A DNA stretch of 64,000 nt from Bin87 sp964347975 (GTDB lineage Bacteria > Chloroflexota > Dehalococcoidia > Lucifugimonadales > UBA3495), in NCBI GenBank assembly GCA_964347975.1, contig CAYGAY010000002.1, forward strand, positions 1 through 64,000. The letters run 5' to 3'. Below, piece by piece: positions 42,054 through 50,661 of this stretch. The position numbers and the translations under genes were made by a program. Numbering within the stretch: position 1 is the stretch's first letter; each line of letters opens with the position of its first letter. Under the pieces are notes generated by a model. It was not told the DNA's origin. It made no database searches and saw nothing but the letters and a program-made list of their open reading frames with translations.

Positions 42054-44252
42054 ATGTATAACAACGTTGGGAAGAGTGCCTGTATCGTCTTTCTAGCCGC
42101 GCTGGCCGTCATTGGTACGATGGCCGCGTTTATCGCACTGTCTCCCGTCCTTCGCAGCGACGCCCAGGTCGAAGCCCAGGAGCCAAGGCCGACCCGAACT
42201 CCCAAACCGCCGATTTGCAAGTTGGTATTGGCTACTACCTCGGGGAACCCAGGCCGGTACTCGGACAATCCGATGCGGTTCGCCGGGACGGTAAACACAT
42301 CCGATTTCAGACCGGATGTCATCGGGATGGATGGCATATTTGACCTCTCAAACTTGTATGGAGAGGCCGATTGCCACTGGACTGCCCGGACAAACATGGA
42401 CTGGATAACGATGCGCCAGACCAGCGGAACGATACCAGCCGGGAGAGAGCAGGCGGACATGGAGTTCACCATCAATGACAATGCACGGACCCGGCCCCGC
42501 GGCTCGCACCGGGGCCGTATCGATTTCAGCGTCTCCTCCGGTGAGATAAAAGGTTCCAGCACTCTTTACATCGAACTGCTCGTGTTGGAACCTTGTCGCT
42601 TTGAAGCGGAAGACACATATCTGCACTTCACTATGAAACAGGGGCAAGACCCCAGGTCGCTGGAGCCGCAGCGTATAACCGTAAGGAACCTTATAAATTC
42701 CGGCGACTGCCGCTGGGAGCTGGACCACGACGCCAGATGGCTGAGCGTGGAGCCGCGCAGCGGGAAACTGCGGGGCGGCGAGTCGGACGTATTGGAAGCG
42801 CAGGTGAGCGACGGCGCCAGCACTCTGCCGGCGCGAGACGGGCACGGCGTGAACATACGATTTCTCGGTGGCCTGATAAACGACCTGGTCAGCGGCCAGT
42901 TGGACATTGAGCCGCCGCCCTGCGAGCTACGGCTGGAACGCACCAGGCCCGAGTTCAATATGGCCGGCCCCATGGGCGGCCCCTTTGAGCCGGACATCAT
43001 TAACCTGCGGCTCACTAATGTCGGGGGTGAGGTCTGCAACTGGCACACCACGCCGGGCGAGTGGCTGAACATTACTCCGGCTTCCGGGGTGCTGCCACCG
43101 GAAGCCGGGGCGCCGGTTGAGGTAGCCGTAAAGAACAGCGCCGGCGCCAAGATACCGGGCCAATACAGTGAAACGTTAACGTTTAACGCCGGCGAATCCG
43201 GAGGCGACAACTCCATAACCATAAACCTGGACGTGGCTCCGCTGCCCTGCCAGTTGTCCGCCGGCGCAGTGGATCGCCTGGAATTCAAACGCCTTATCAC
43301 GGGTGATTTCACCCCCTCAAAAACCGTCGAAATCGCCAACTCCCCACACCGGAAGAGTTGCGACTGGAAAGCCAGCGGCCCGGAATGGCTGACCATCACG
43401 CCGGAGAGCGGCACGCTGGCGTCAGGCACCAAGGAAATCGTAAAAGTTGCCGTTGCCGGCGACAACACGAACAGCCTGGCGCCGCAGCGCACTTATGACG
43501 GAACTGTGCAATTCATCGGGCCTTCGGAAGGCGCGGACAGTCCAACAATCGGTACATCGCTGGAGCTGCAATGCCTTGACGGCTTGCCCTGCGTAGGACT
43601 GCACAGCAACCGCAAAGAGATCATATACGGCGAAGAAGCCGAGCTAACCTTGACTATGAGCACTCCCCTGGCACGTCCCGAGCTGACCGTCAGCCTGTTC
43701 CTGCAAATACCCGCCGGCTGGTCTCTGAGGCCCGGCGACTTCGGCTCCAACTGTAGTGGTGGGCACTGCAATGACAGTTACCGGATTTCCCCCGGCGACA
43801 CCAGAGAAATCAGTATAGTAGCGGCGCCGAGCAAGCCCAGCAGTGAACTGCGAAAATACGAATTCACCGGACGGGTAGAGTACTTCTATAGCAATCGGAG
43901 TGATGCACAAAGCTACGAAATCGCCATCCCGATAACGGTAGAAGCAGCCGAGCAGCAGGTCATAGTGAACTTCCGCCAGGACAACCAGCCGGCGAGCGTG
44001 ACGGCAACGCCGCCGGCGCCGACGCCCACGGCGACGCCGGCTTACATAGCGCCCCCGGAAAGCGACACGCAGGATGATGAGATACCACAATGGGCGTGGC
44101 TATTGATAGCGCTGATGGTTTTGATATTGCTGGCGATATTGCTGATTATAGCCTTGGGCGCTGTATTTTTACTGTGGCGTTGGCTGCGCCGCCGCAGGAA
44201 TCGGCCGACCCGTGCACCACCGCGCGGCCCGGAGCCAACCAACCCCGCCTAG
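42054..44252 (+). CDS. Cell-surface protein with BACON-like repeats and membrane anchors at both ends
   Basis: 732 residues. A signal or anchor helix spans residues 8-30. Four repeats of about 100 residues each begin near a PC pair and hold C-x-W then WL-x-I-x-P-x-SG, for example DCRWELDHDARWLSVEPRSG and SCDWKASGPEWLTITPESG, the pattern of BACON domains (beta sandwiches linked to carbohydrate or mucin binding). Next comes a 120-residue domain (residues 525-645) shared with the downstream gene, a Pro/Thr linker and a C-terminal helix with an Arg-rich tail. Likely exported and wall or membrane bound. Its function is unknown. Confidence 0.75.
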   Translation: MYNNVGKSACIVFLAALAVIGTMAAFIALSPVLRSDAQVEAQEPRPTRTPKPPICKLVLATTSGNPGRYSDNPMRFAGTVNTSDFRPDVIGMDGIFDLSNLYGEADCHWTARTNMDWITMRQTSGTIPAGREQADMEFTINDNARTRPRGSHRGRIDFSVSSGEIKGSSTLYIELLVLEPCRFEAEDTYLHFTMKQGQDPRSLEPQRITVRNLINSGDCRWELDHDARWLSVEPRSGKLRGGESDVLEAQVSDGASTLPARDGHGVNIRFLGGLINDLVSGQLDIEPPPCELRLERTRPEFNMAGPMGGPFEPDIINLRLTNVGGEVCNWHTTPGEWLNITPASGVLPPEAGAPVEVAVKNSAGAKIPGQYSETLTFNAGESGGDNSITINLDVAPLPCQLSAGAVDRLEFKRLITGDFTPSKTVEIANSPHRKSCDWKASGPEWLTITPESGTLASGTKEIVKVAVAGDNTNSLAPQRTYDGTVQFIGPSEGADSPTIGTSLELQCLDGLPCVGLHSNRKEIIYGEEAELTLTMSTPLARPELTVSLFLQIPAGWSLRPGDFGSNCSGGHCNDSYRISPGDTREISIVAAPSKPSSELRKYEFTGRVEYFYSNRSDAQSYEIAIPITVEAAEQQVIVNFRQDNQPASVTATPPAPTPTATPAYIAPPESDTQDDEIPQWAWLLIALMVLILLAILLIIALGAVFLLWRWLRRRRNRPTRAPPRGPEPTNPA

Positions 44253-44382
44253 CCTGAGCGGTACATTCCCGCACCGGCAACAGCATCCCCGGAACTTTTC
44301 CGAACATGATTGCGGATATTGTGCCGCTCGGAGGCTATGTTAAAATGTCCGCAGCATTGCATAAGCAAAAGGAGCATATAAT

Positions 44383-45474
44383 ATGAACGGCATACGCCAG
44401 AACAAAATTGCGGGTTTACGATACTCTTGGGCGATATCATTGGCGGTTCTGGTTGCTGTTGCCGCAGTGTTCCTCTGGCATTCCGACGCGGGTACGGCGC
44501 TGGCGCAAGACGGGACGCCAGCAGCGATACCGGACACGCCGGTTCCACCCACCCCCACGCCCACGCCGGAACCCACTGCTACGCTGGTACCCACGGCCAC
44601 ACCGGAACCCACCAACACGCCGGAACCCACCTGGACTCCAGTCCCTACGTGGACGCCGGAGCCCACGAACACGCCGCATCCCACCAACACCCCGCTGCCT
44701 ACCAACACCCCGCCGCCCACCTTCACGCCGGTTCCAGTAAATCCGCAAGTGGCTCCGGGCGGCACCATATTCATCAACTGCGGCCCCGGCGAACCCTGTA
44801 TTGACCTGCATACCAGCCACACCAACATTTCGGTGGACGAGCGCGCGCTGCTCAGTTTCTCCATCGTCAACTCGCTGGGCAAGCCGGCTATGCTAACCCG
44901 GCTGATTCTGGAACTCCCCTCGGGGTGGTCTATGGACGGAGAAGGCTTCGCCGATAAGTGCAGCGGGCTGTGCAGCGCCAACTACAACGTCGCCACTGGC
45001 GAGCAGCGTTTCATTGAAGTAACGGCCTATCCGAATCATACCGGCTCTTTCCGATTGGAGGGACGCATCGAATGGAACTACGCGGGAACCAGCGAAATAC
45101 TGCACCTGGCCCGCGATGTCCAGATTAAAGTCAACCCCGGCTCCGGCGGCAACGAAAGTCGGGTGGAGCCGCTGCCCACCGCCGCTCCACCGCAAGCCGC
45201 TCCACCGCAAGCCGCCCCTCCGGCTCCCGCGGCGACGCAACCGCAGGCCCCTCCGCCAGCGGCGACGCAACCGCAGGCCCCTCCGCCAGCGCCGACGCAG
45301 CAAGAGCGGCCAACTAATGGAGTCGGAGGCGGGATTTGCAACGTCAACGCATCCCAGGGGCCAACGGCCTTTGACCCCAGCCTGCTGTTGGTGGCCGGAT
45401 TGCTGATGCCTGCCGGACTTGCCGCTCGGCTGGGCTACCGCCTCCGGCGCCGACGCAGCCGGACGCAAGGGTGA
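44383..45474 (+). CDS. Surface protein with TPT-rich stalk, shared novel domain and C-terminal anchor
   Basis: 363 residues. A signal helix (residues 13-35) ends at ALAQDG. Residues 45-118 are a PTNTPEPT-type Pro/Thr stalk. Residues 125-245 hold the same domain as the upstream protein (EPCIDLHTSHTNI, LELPSGWSMDG, KCSGLCSANYN). A PPQAAPP low-complexity linker follows, then GGGICN and a hydrophobic helix with RLRRRRSR, resembling a C-terminal sorting signal. AAGGAG precedes the ATG. It is 130 bases after its relative. Export and surface display are inferred. Confidence 0.75.
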   Translation: MNGIRQNKIAGLRYSWAISLAVLVAVAAVFLWHSDAGTALAQDGTPAAIPDTPVPPTPTPTPEPTATLVPTATPEPTNTPEPTWTPVPTWTPEPTNTPHPTNTPLPTNTPPPTFTPVPVNPQVAPGGTIFINCGPGEPCIDLHTSHTNISVDERALLSFSIVNSLGKPAMLTRLILELPSGWSMDGEGFADKCSGLCSANYNVATGEQRFIEVTAYPNHTGSFRLEGRIEWNYAGTSEILHLARDVQIKVNPGSGGNESRVEPLPTAAPPQAAPPQAAPPAPAATQPQAPPPAATQPQAPPPAPTQQERPTNGVGGGICNVNASQGPTAFDPSLLLVAGLLMPAGLAARLGYRLRRRRSRTQG

Positions 45475-45531
45475 CACGATAATGACTAAAACGCCCGGCA
45501 TGGCATGACCCAATGCTATATTGGCCGCGTT

Positions 45532-46036
45532 ATGCCACTGGGCAAGACACACCGGAAAATCAACCTGTGGTTCCTGCCGGCGGCGGGCCGGCCGCCGTTG
45601 CTCAGTACTATCTGCCTGACCCGCCGACCGTCCTCGGCAACATCGGATGGGATAACTTACCCTGGTGGCACGGGGCGCTGGCTTTCGCTCTGGGTTATCT
45701 GTTGTCCACCTACGGCGTGTATCCTGACCAGGACGTTCATCGCGTCCGCATCTACCCGGAGCGACGATATCGTATTTGGGGCAGCATTCTGTACTACTGG
45801 AGTCTGCCCTACGGTCATTTGTTCAAGCACCGGGGCATCAGCCATGCGCCCATCATCGGCACTTTGACGCGCGTTCTGTTCATGGGCTTATGGGGCATTC
45901 CCGTCCTGATGTGGTTCGCCGGGATGCCGTGGTGGGACATCGCGCAGTATTCCGCCTGGGGGTTTGCCGGGCGGCGGTAGCCGACATGGTGCGCATCGCG
46001 GCCGAAGCGATCAAACCGGACCGACTGTTCCGCTGA
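45532..46036 (+). pseudogene. DUF2227 metal-binding-like membrane protein, frameshifted twice
   Basis: The start MPLGKTHRKINLWFLPAAG lies in one frame. After about 45590 the reading moves to another frame (WWHGALAFALGYLLSTYGVYPD, LFKHRGISHAPIIGTLTR), and near 45975 to a third (AVADMVRIAAEAIKPDRLFR). GKTHDKI-like N-terminus, YPDQD and HRGxSH are typical metal-ligand motifs of this family. Repaired length is about 168 residues, normal for the family. Either a recent pseudogene or two assembly indels. Confidence 0.7.
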
Positions 46037-46046
46037 ATCCCCGCCG

Positions 46047-46339
46047 TCATTCCACGGCGGACAGCAGTTGCAGCAGCCTACCCAACAGCAGGACCGTCGC
46101 TCCCGCGCCCAGCCCGTCGGCTGGACCCAGTCCGGTATCGCGCGGCCCCACAGCCGGATTAGCGACAGCAACAGCGCACCCTGAATCTGCAACACCAACC
46201 CGGCCCCGGTCAGCCACCCGCTGCCGGCGTCCAGACCACCGGTGAGCCGGCGCAGCAACAGGATGCATCCGCCGATGCCGGCGACCGCAGCAGCCTGAAA
46301 TGCCAGGCCCAGCGCAACGTGGCGATATGCTGAATTCAT
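46047..46339 (-). pseudogene. Small three-helix membrane protein, probably frameshifted
   Basis: From ATG 46339 the frame encodes LGLAFQAAAVAGIGGCILLLRR and LVLQIQGALLLSLIRLWGR, two membrane helices. Near 46120 a hydrophobic third helix (GAGATVLLLGRLLQLLSAVE) continues in another frame to a stop at 46047, while the first frame becomes Cys/Arg-rich and runs into the neighbouring gene. It is convergent with the DUF2227 gene. No family recognised. Confidence 0.5.
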
Positions 46340-46430
46340 CGTCCCAATTCTGACAAATACGCTACAATCCCCGGTGCGTACGCTGCCGGCGAGCGAGTTT
46401 CGCCGCAATTACAATTACGGAGGGACAACG

Positions 46431-47378
46431 ATGGTTACTATTGGAGAAGGCCAATTCACCTATGAAGTCCAGGAAGGCTGGGGTCAGCTTCCTTCCGGCT
46501 ATGCCTTCAAGGAGGTTGCTGCCGTGGGCTGCGACGCCGATGACAACGTTTATGCTTTCAATCGCGGCGAGCATCCGATGATTGTCTTCGACAAGGACGG
46601 CAACTTCATCACGTCCTGGGGCGAGGGCGTCTTTCCCCGCGCTCACGGCGTAACTATGTCACCCGACGGCGCCATGTTCCTCACTGACGACGGCGACCAC
46701 ACCGTTCGCAAATGTACACTGGAAGGCGATATCCTGCTGACTCTGGGCACCAGCGGGCACCCGGCCGGTTTCATGTCCGGCGACCCCTTTAACCGCTGCA
46801 CCCACGTCGCCATCGACCCCCGCAACGGAGACTTCTACGTGTCTGACGGCTATGGCAACGCCCGCATCCATAAGTACAGCCCGGATGGACGCCTGCTCTT
46901 CTCCTGGGGCGAATCCGGAACCGGTCCCGGCCAGTTCAACATTGCCCACAACATCGGCGCCGACCGCAACGGCGCCGTTTATCTGGCTGACCGAGAAAAC
47001 CACCGAGTGCAATTGTTCAACTCAGACGGCAAGTTCCTCGGCCAGTGGACCGACATGGCTCGTCCCTGCGGCCTGTACATCGACCAGGACGCCGATCTCG
47101 TGTACATCGGCGAGCTGGGCGCGGCCATCGGCCCTAACTCCCAGGCCAACGGTCTCGGTCCCCGCGTCAGCGTGTACGATACCGAAGGCCGCCGTCTGGC
47201 CCGCGTCGGCGACGGTCCCGAGAGCGAGAATCCGGGCCACTTCATCGCCCCACACGGCGTCTGCATCGACTCGGTCGGGAACATCTACCTAGGCGAGGTC
47301 TCATGGACCCACACCGGTCAGCATCTGGACCCGCCGCGCGAAATCCGCTCCCTCCAAAAGCTGGTTAAAACCGGATAG
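46431..47378 (+). CDS. NHL-repeat six-bladed beta-propeller protein
   Basis: 315 residues with repeated PDGAMFLTDDGDHTVRK, RNGDFYVSDGYGNARIHKY and RNGAVYLADRENHRVQLFN blades, as in NHL and peptidyl-alpha-hydroxyglycine alpha-amidating lyase-like proteins. Conserved His and Asp on successive blades (HGVT, HVAID, HNIGAD, HGVCID) could hold a metal in the central channel. There is no signal peptide, so it is cytoplasmic. GGAGGG precedes the ATG. Lyase or lactonase activity is possible; the substrate is unknown. Confidence 0.8.
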   Translation: MVTIGEGQFTYEVQEGWGQLPSGYAFKEVAAVGCDADDNVYAFNRGEHPMIVFDKDGNFITSWGEGVFPRAHGVTMSPDGAMFLTDDGDHTVRKCTLEGDILLTLGTSGHPAGFMSGDPFNRCTHVAIDPRNGDFYVSDGYGNARIHKYSPDGRLLFSWGESGTGPGQFNIAHNIGADRNGAVYLADRENHRVQLFNSDGKFLGQWTDMARPCGLYIDQDADLVYIGELGAAIGPNSQANGLGPRVSVYDTEGRRLARVGDGPESENPGHFIAPHGVCIDSVGNIYLGEVSWTHTGQHLDPPREIRSLQKLVKTG

Positions 47379-47395
47379 AAGTCAACAAAGAGTTC

Positions 47396-47427
47396 CACTT
47401 GGGGCGGCGCGCGCGCACCGCCCCAAG
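47396..47427. terminator. Strong hairpin after the beta-propeller gene
   Basis: CACTTGGGGCGG and its complement make a 12-bp stem with an 8-base loop. No U-run follows, so it may stabilise the mRNA or act as a weak terminator before comB, 19 bases on. Confidence 0.6.
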
Positions 47428-47445
47428 TGTGCCAGGGGGACAAAT

Positions 47446-48156
47446 ATGGAAATCCGCATCGGCAGCCTCACCCGTGACGCCAACGAGGCCAGCGGCGCGG
47501 CGCTCGTCATCGATGTTTTTCGCGCTTTCACCACGGCAGCCATCGCCTTTGATCGTGGGGCGGAGCGTATCACTCTGGTGGCTGAGATCGAGGAAGCGCT
47601 GGAAATCAGGCGTAACGATCCCACGATTGCCGACATCTTAATGGGCGAGGTGGACGGGCGCCGGCCCGACGGGTTTGACTACGGCAACTCGCCCTACGAA
47701 GCCACGACGGTGGACTTCGCCGGCAAGAATGTCGTGCAATCGACCCGTGCCGGCACCGTGGGCACGGCGGCTGCCGGAGCGGCCGGATGCGATCCCATCT
47801 ATGTCACTTCATTCGTCGTGGCCGGAGCGACCACACAGGCCTTGCTGACTGAGGACCCGCCGCCGGAACGCGTCACCATCCTCGCCATGGGGGACCAGGG
47901 CGTCAACCGGTCCGACGAGGACGAGCACTGCGCCCTGTATTTGCGCAACCGTCTGGAAGGTCGCAACCCCGACCCGGAGGCGCTGCGCAAGCTGATCATG
48001 GCCGGCGGCGCAACCCAGAAATTTTTTGACGACGCGCAGCCGCAGTTTCATTCCAGGGATGTCGGGTTAGCGCTGGAAGTGGATCGGTACCCGTTCGCCA
48101 TGCGGGTCACCCGAGAAGACGGCTTGCTCGTGGCTCGAAAAGTGTCGCGTTTTTAG
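47446..48156 (+). CDS. comB: 2-phosphosulfolactate phosphatase-like protein
   Basis: 236 residues. LVIDVFRAFTTAAIAFDRGA is the ComB signature near the N-terminus, and FDYGNSPYEATTVDF, VVQSTRAGTVG and AMGDQGVNRSDEDEHCALYL follow with the acidic Mg-binding residues. ComB removes phosphate from 2-phosphosulfolactate in coenzyme M synthesis, but homologues are widespread in bacteria without that cofactor, where the substrate is unknown. No comA or comC nearby. A broken second copy lies at 41843-42011. Confidence 0.85.
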   Translation: MEIRIGSLTRDANEASGAALVIDVFRAFTTAAIAFDRGAERITLVAEIEEALEIRRNDPTIADILMGEVDGRRPDGFDYGNSPYEATTVDFAGKNVVQSTRAGTVGTAAAGAAGCDPIYVTSFVVAGATTQALLTEDPPPERVTILAMGDQGVNRSDEDEHCALYLRNRLEGRNPDPEALRKLIMAGGATQKFFDDAQPQFHSRDVGLALEVDRYPFAMRVTREDGLLVARKVSRF

Positions 48157-48159
48157 GCG

Positions 48160-48585
48160 TCAGGTGCCCCGGCGCCGTTTGTGTTGGCGCAGGATACAGT
48201 CGTCCATGATGACTCCCAACCCGGCGGCTCGGGCGCGCTCTGCCGCCACCTCATCCACCACGCCATCTTGCATCCAGACGTACCGAGCGCCGATGCTGAC
48301 GGCGTCGTCGGACACCGCGCCGGCGAATTCGCTGCGGCGGAAAACGTCCACCAGGTCAATTGCGATGCCCTGGGCCTGGGTCGCAGCAGCAGCGGACGCC
48401 AAATCACCGTAAGATTGTTCGCCCAGGACGCGCGCGCCTTTCAGAGCCGGATTGACCGGGATGATCCGGTAGCCCTGAGACTGCATATAAGCCGACACGC
48501 CATGGCTATCACGTGCCGGGTTGTCCGACAAGCCTACGACAGCGATGGTTTTTGCGTTGTCCAGGATTTCGTCGATCAGATCCAT
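48160..48585 (-). CDS. CoA-binding domain protein (YccU type)
   Basis: 141 residues with a Rossmann-like fold: TIAVVGLSDNPARDSHGVSAYM binds the nucleotide, YRIIPVNPALKGARVLGE and AIDLVDVFRRSEF follow, and YVWMQDGVVDE closes the domain. It resembles E. coli YccU and the CoA-binding part of succinyl-CoA synthetase alpha. The ATG at 48585 has GAGGGG before it; the frame stays open upstream only through the adjacent hairpin repeat. Convergent with comB, three bases apart. Confidence 0.88.
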   Translation of the reverse strand: MDLIDEILDNAKTIAVVGLSDNPARDSHGVSAYMQSQGYRIIPVNPALKGARVLGEQSYGDLASAAAATQAQGIAIDLVDVFRRSEFAGAVSDDAVSIGARYVWMQDGVVDEVAAERARAAGLGVIMDDCILRQHKRRRGT

Positions 48586-48596
48586 TTCGTACCCCT

Positions 48597-48626
48597 CGCC
48601 GGGGCGAATCAACATTCGCCCCGGCG
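48597..48626. repeat. Hairpin repeat (CGCCGGGGCGAAT type)
   Basis: Perfect 13-bp arms around CAAC, just upstream of the CoA-binding gene, with the same GGGGCGAAT core as 16481-16510. It sits between two minus-strand genes and may end the cupin transcript. Confidence 0.8.
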
Positions 48627-48645
48627 CTGCTTGGCAGACAGCTTT

Positions 48646-49020
48646 TTACCGGCTTGCGGTACTGTCATTGGTGGTAATGGTGATGTGGCCCATATAGCCG
48701 TTGGCGGTGGCGCCATGCCAGTGGTTCTCACCGGCTTTGACCTGGACCACGTCTCCAACACCGACGTGGTGCTCTTCGGTTTCCGTAGCGACAATCCCGT
48801 TGCCGACGGTTATCACCAAAATCTGGTCACTGCTGTGGCGGTGCCATCCGGTTTGGGCGCCCTTCTCAAAATTGACCACGCTGGCGTTGAAGAAATCGCT
48901 TTCGCCCTCCGGGATAATGGGCTGACGGGTGCGATGGACTTCGCCGCCGCTCCAACCGGGGACGGCTTCCGCCGGCCCCAGGGGCACGTGCTCGACGTTG
49001 GCGATGCGTACTACGCGCAT
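48646..49020 (-). CDS. Cupin domain protein
   Basis: 124 residues. GWHRHSSDQILVITVGNG is cupin motif 1 with two His and an acidic ligand position, and VVQVKAGENHWHGATANG is motif 2 with the third His, so a metal site is intact. Similar to small single-domain cupins of the carboxymuconolactone-associated type. GGAGG lies before the ATG at 49020. Substrate unknown. Confidence 0.83.
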   Translation of the reverse strand: MRVVRIANVEHVPLGPAEAVPGWSGGEVHRTRQPIIPEGESDFFNASVVNFEKGAQTGWHRHSSDQILVITVGNGIVATETEEHHVGVGDVVQVKAGENHWHGATANGYMGHITITTNDSTASR

Positions 49021-49063
49021 GGTTTTGCCTCCTTGTATCGGTGCAGGTTGGTTTTGGTAGGTG

Positions 49064-49243
49064 TCAGGCGGGTACCGATTCACGCAATTGAGCTAACAGT
49101 TCGGCGCCGGTATCGAATTTCAGTTCCAACAGCCCGCGCGCCATACGACGAGCTACTCTCTGGTCCTCGTCATTGCCAGTAACTAGCAATTCACGTATGT
49201 CTTTTACCATCTCAACGCGCAATTCGGGATTGCGCTTTATCAT
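49064..49243 (-). CDS. Short ORF beside a toxin remnant
   Basis: 59 residues (MIKRNPELRVEMVKDI... ending LRESVPA), charged and probably helical. It starts directly after the stop of the HigB-like remnant (TAGATG). Type II modules of this order carry the antitoxin here, but no helix-turn-helix is visible. It is either a short unrelated gene or a diverged antitoxin. Confidence 0.4.
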   Translation of the reverse strand: MIKRNPELRVEMVKDIRELLVTGNDEDQRVARRMARGLLELKFDTGAELLAQLRESVPA

Positions 49244-49434
49244 CTAACCGGGGCCGAAATTGACTCGACGTTCTATTACGCCTTCACCTGCGCCCGGACA
49301 TCGCCCAAGTTTCCCTCTTCCATACGAGCTAAAACTCGGAAGATGCGACGCTGTACAGGCAGGGAAAGCTCTTCAAGCCACAGATAAAAGAGGTTTCGCC
49401 CACGATGGTCAATATAAGCGCGAACTTCCGGCAT
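49244..49434 (-). pseudogene. HigB/RelE-type toxin remnant
   Basis: The frame from ATG 49434 reads VRAYIDHRGRNLFYLWLEEL and RMEEGNLGDVRA, typical for HigB-type mRNA interferases, then stops. In the next frame GEGVIERRVNFGPG continues exactly as the family does (GVxExRxxFGPG) and ends TAG where Tyr of GPGYRVYF belongs. So the toxin has one frameshift and lost its last strand. It should be inactive. Confidence 0.65.
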
Positions 49435-49511
49435 ACCTGCATTCTATCACGCTACCCCGGATGCGGCTGGCCTCCTGGCGCCGGCCGCATCCGCAATGGG
49501 ACGATAGCGGG

Positions 49512-50414
49512 TTACTTCACGGGCGCCGGGATACCGGCAATCTTAACCGGTACGCTGCCGATGGTGTTGCGACTGGTGAAATAGAGGGTTTTCCAGTCGG
49601 AACCGCCGAAACAGAGGTTGGTGGTGGCCGGTTGCCCGTGGACGACTATTCCCAGCGTCTCCCCGCCAGGGTTCATGATGTGCAAGCCGCCGGAACCGCC
49701 GCAATACACGTTCCCTTCCACGTCCACCTTCATGCCGTCGGGCACGCCCTCGCGCTCGCCGCGCAAATCGGCAAACACTCGATCCGAAGCCAGCGCCACG
49801 CTACCGTCATCCTGTACGTCAAAAGCGCGGATGACGCCGCGTCGCGAGTCATTGATGTAAAGGATACTCTCGTCGGGAGAGAAAGCCAGACCGTTGGGGA
49901 CAACGAAGTCGCTGACCAGCAGGGTTAGCGTCCCCAGGTCTGCGGAGAGTCGGAATACTCCGGAAATGGTCTGCTCCCACTGTTCCCGGGGCCGTCGGAA
50001 GGTCCAGGGATCAGTGAAATATACGCTGCCGTCGGACTTTACCACCACGTCGTTGGGGCGGTTAAGTTGCCGACCCTGGAACTGGTTGGCAAGGACGGTG
50101 GTAGATCCGTCGTGTTCCAGGCGGCTGACGCGCCGACCGTCGTGTTCAGCGGCAATGAGGCGTCCCTGAAGGTCTCTCGTGAGGCCGTTGTGCCGATTTA
50201 CCGGCTCCGCCTCCACGGTAACGCCGCTGCCGGGGGTGTAGCGCATCCGCCGGTTGTTGTGGATGTCGCTGAAGAGCAAATAGCCGCCATCGCTCCACCA
50301 TAGCGGCCCCTCGGCCGGTCCTTCGGAACCGCCGAACCCGGAGCCGTGCTCCTGGATAGGGGCGTCGATGTCGATGATGGCATCCAAAGCGGGAGATAGT
50401 TTTTCGATGGGCAT
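49512..50414 (-). CDS. SMP-30/gluconolactonase family protein
   Basis: 300 residues forming a six-bladed propeller. SEGPAEGPLWW has the first metal Glu, RPNDVVVKSDGSVYFTDPW the Asn/Asp pair, VVPNGLAFSPDESILYINDS the next Asn and VPDGMKVDVEGNVYCGG the last Asp; this is a complete divalent-metal site. Lactone hydrolysis is expected (gluconolactone or similar). A stretch around FRRPREQWEQT is typical of this branch. No sugar dehydrogenase nearby. Confidence 0.88.
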   Translation of the reverse strand: MPIEKLSPALDAIIDIDAPIQEHGSGFGGSEGPAEGPLWWSDGGYLLFSDIHNNRRMRYTPGSGVTVEAEPVNRHNGLTRDLQGRLIAAEHDGRRVSRLEHDGSTTVLANQFQGRQLNRPNDVVVKSDGSVYFTDPWTFRRPREQWEQTISGVFRLSADLGTLTLLVSDFVVPNGLAFSPDESILYINDSRRGVIRAFDVQDDGSVALASDRVFADLRGEREGVPDGMKVDVEGNVYCGGSGGLHIMNPGGETLGIVVHGQPATTNLCFGGSDWKTLYFTSRNTIGSVPVKIAGIPAPVK

Positions 50415-50661
50415 AGTCTCGCCTCCTGATAATTCCGGTCAATTGCAGCGCAGGCGGCTAGGGTGGGGGCAGCCGCACCGCAATTGTAGGCGGGACAGGC
50501 ATTGGACGCAAACGGTTCGCCAGTTCATCCACATTGCCAGGCAGGGAGGGCAGGTATCGCCGTCAGACACCAGCGATGTCAACACGTCGAAACCCGCCAC
50601 GGATGCACTATGCGCAAGGAGGCAAGGTTGTGGCTGAATAGGCGGGGTTCAGGCGATTTCT

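Noticed and set aside
44540..44740. Repeat array in the surface-protein gene (possible CRISPR)
   Set aside because: The short CCCACnnnACGCCGGA periodicity is the codon pattern of a Pro/Thr stalk; there are no spacers of constant length. No CRISPR array was seen in the window.
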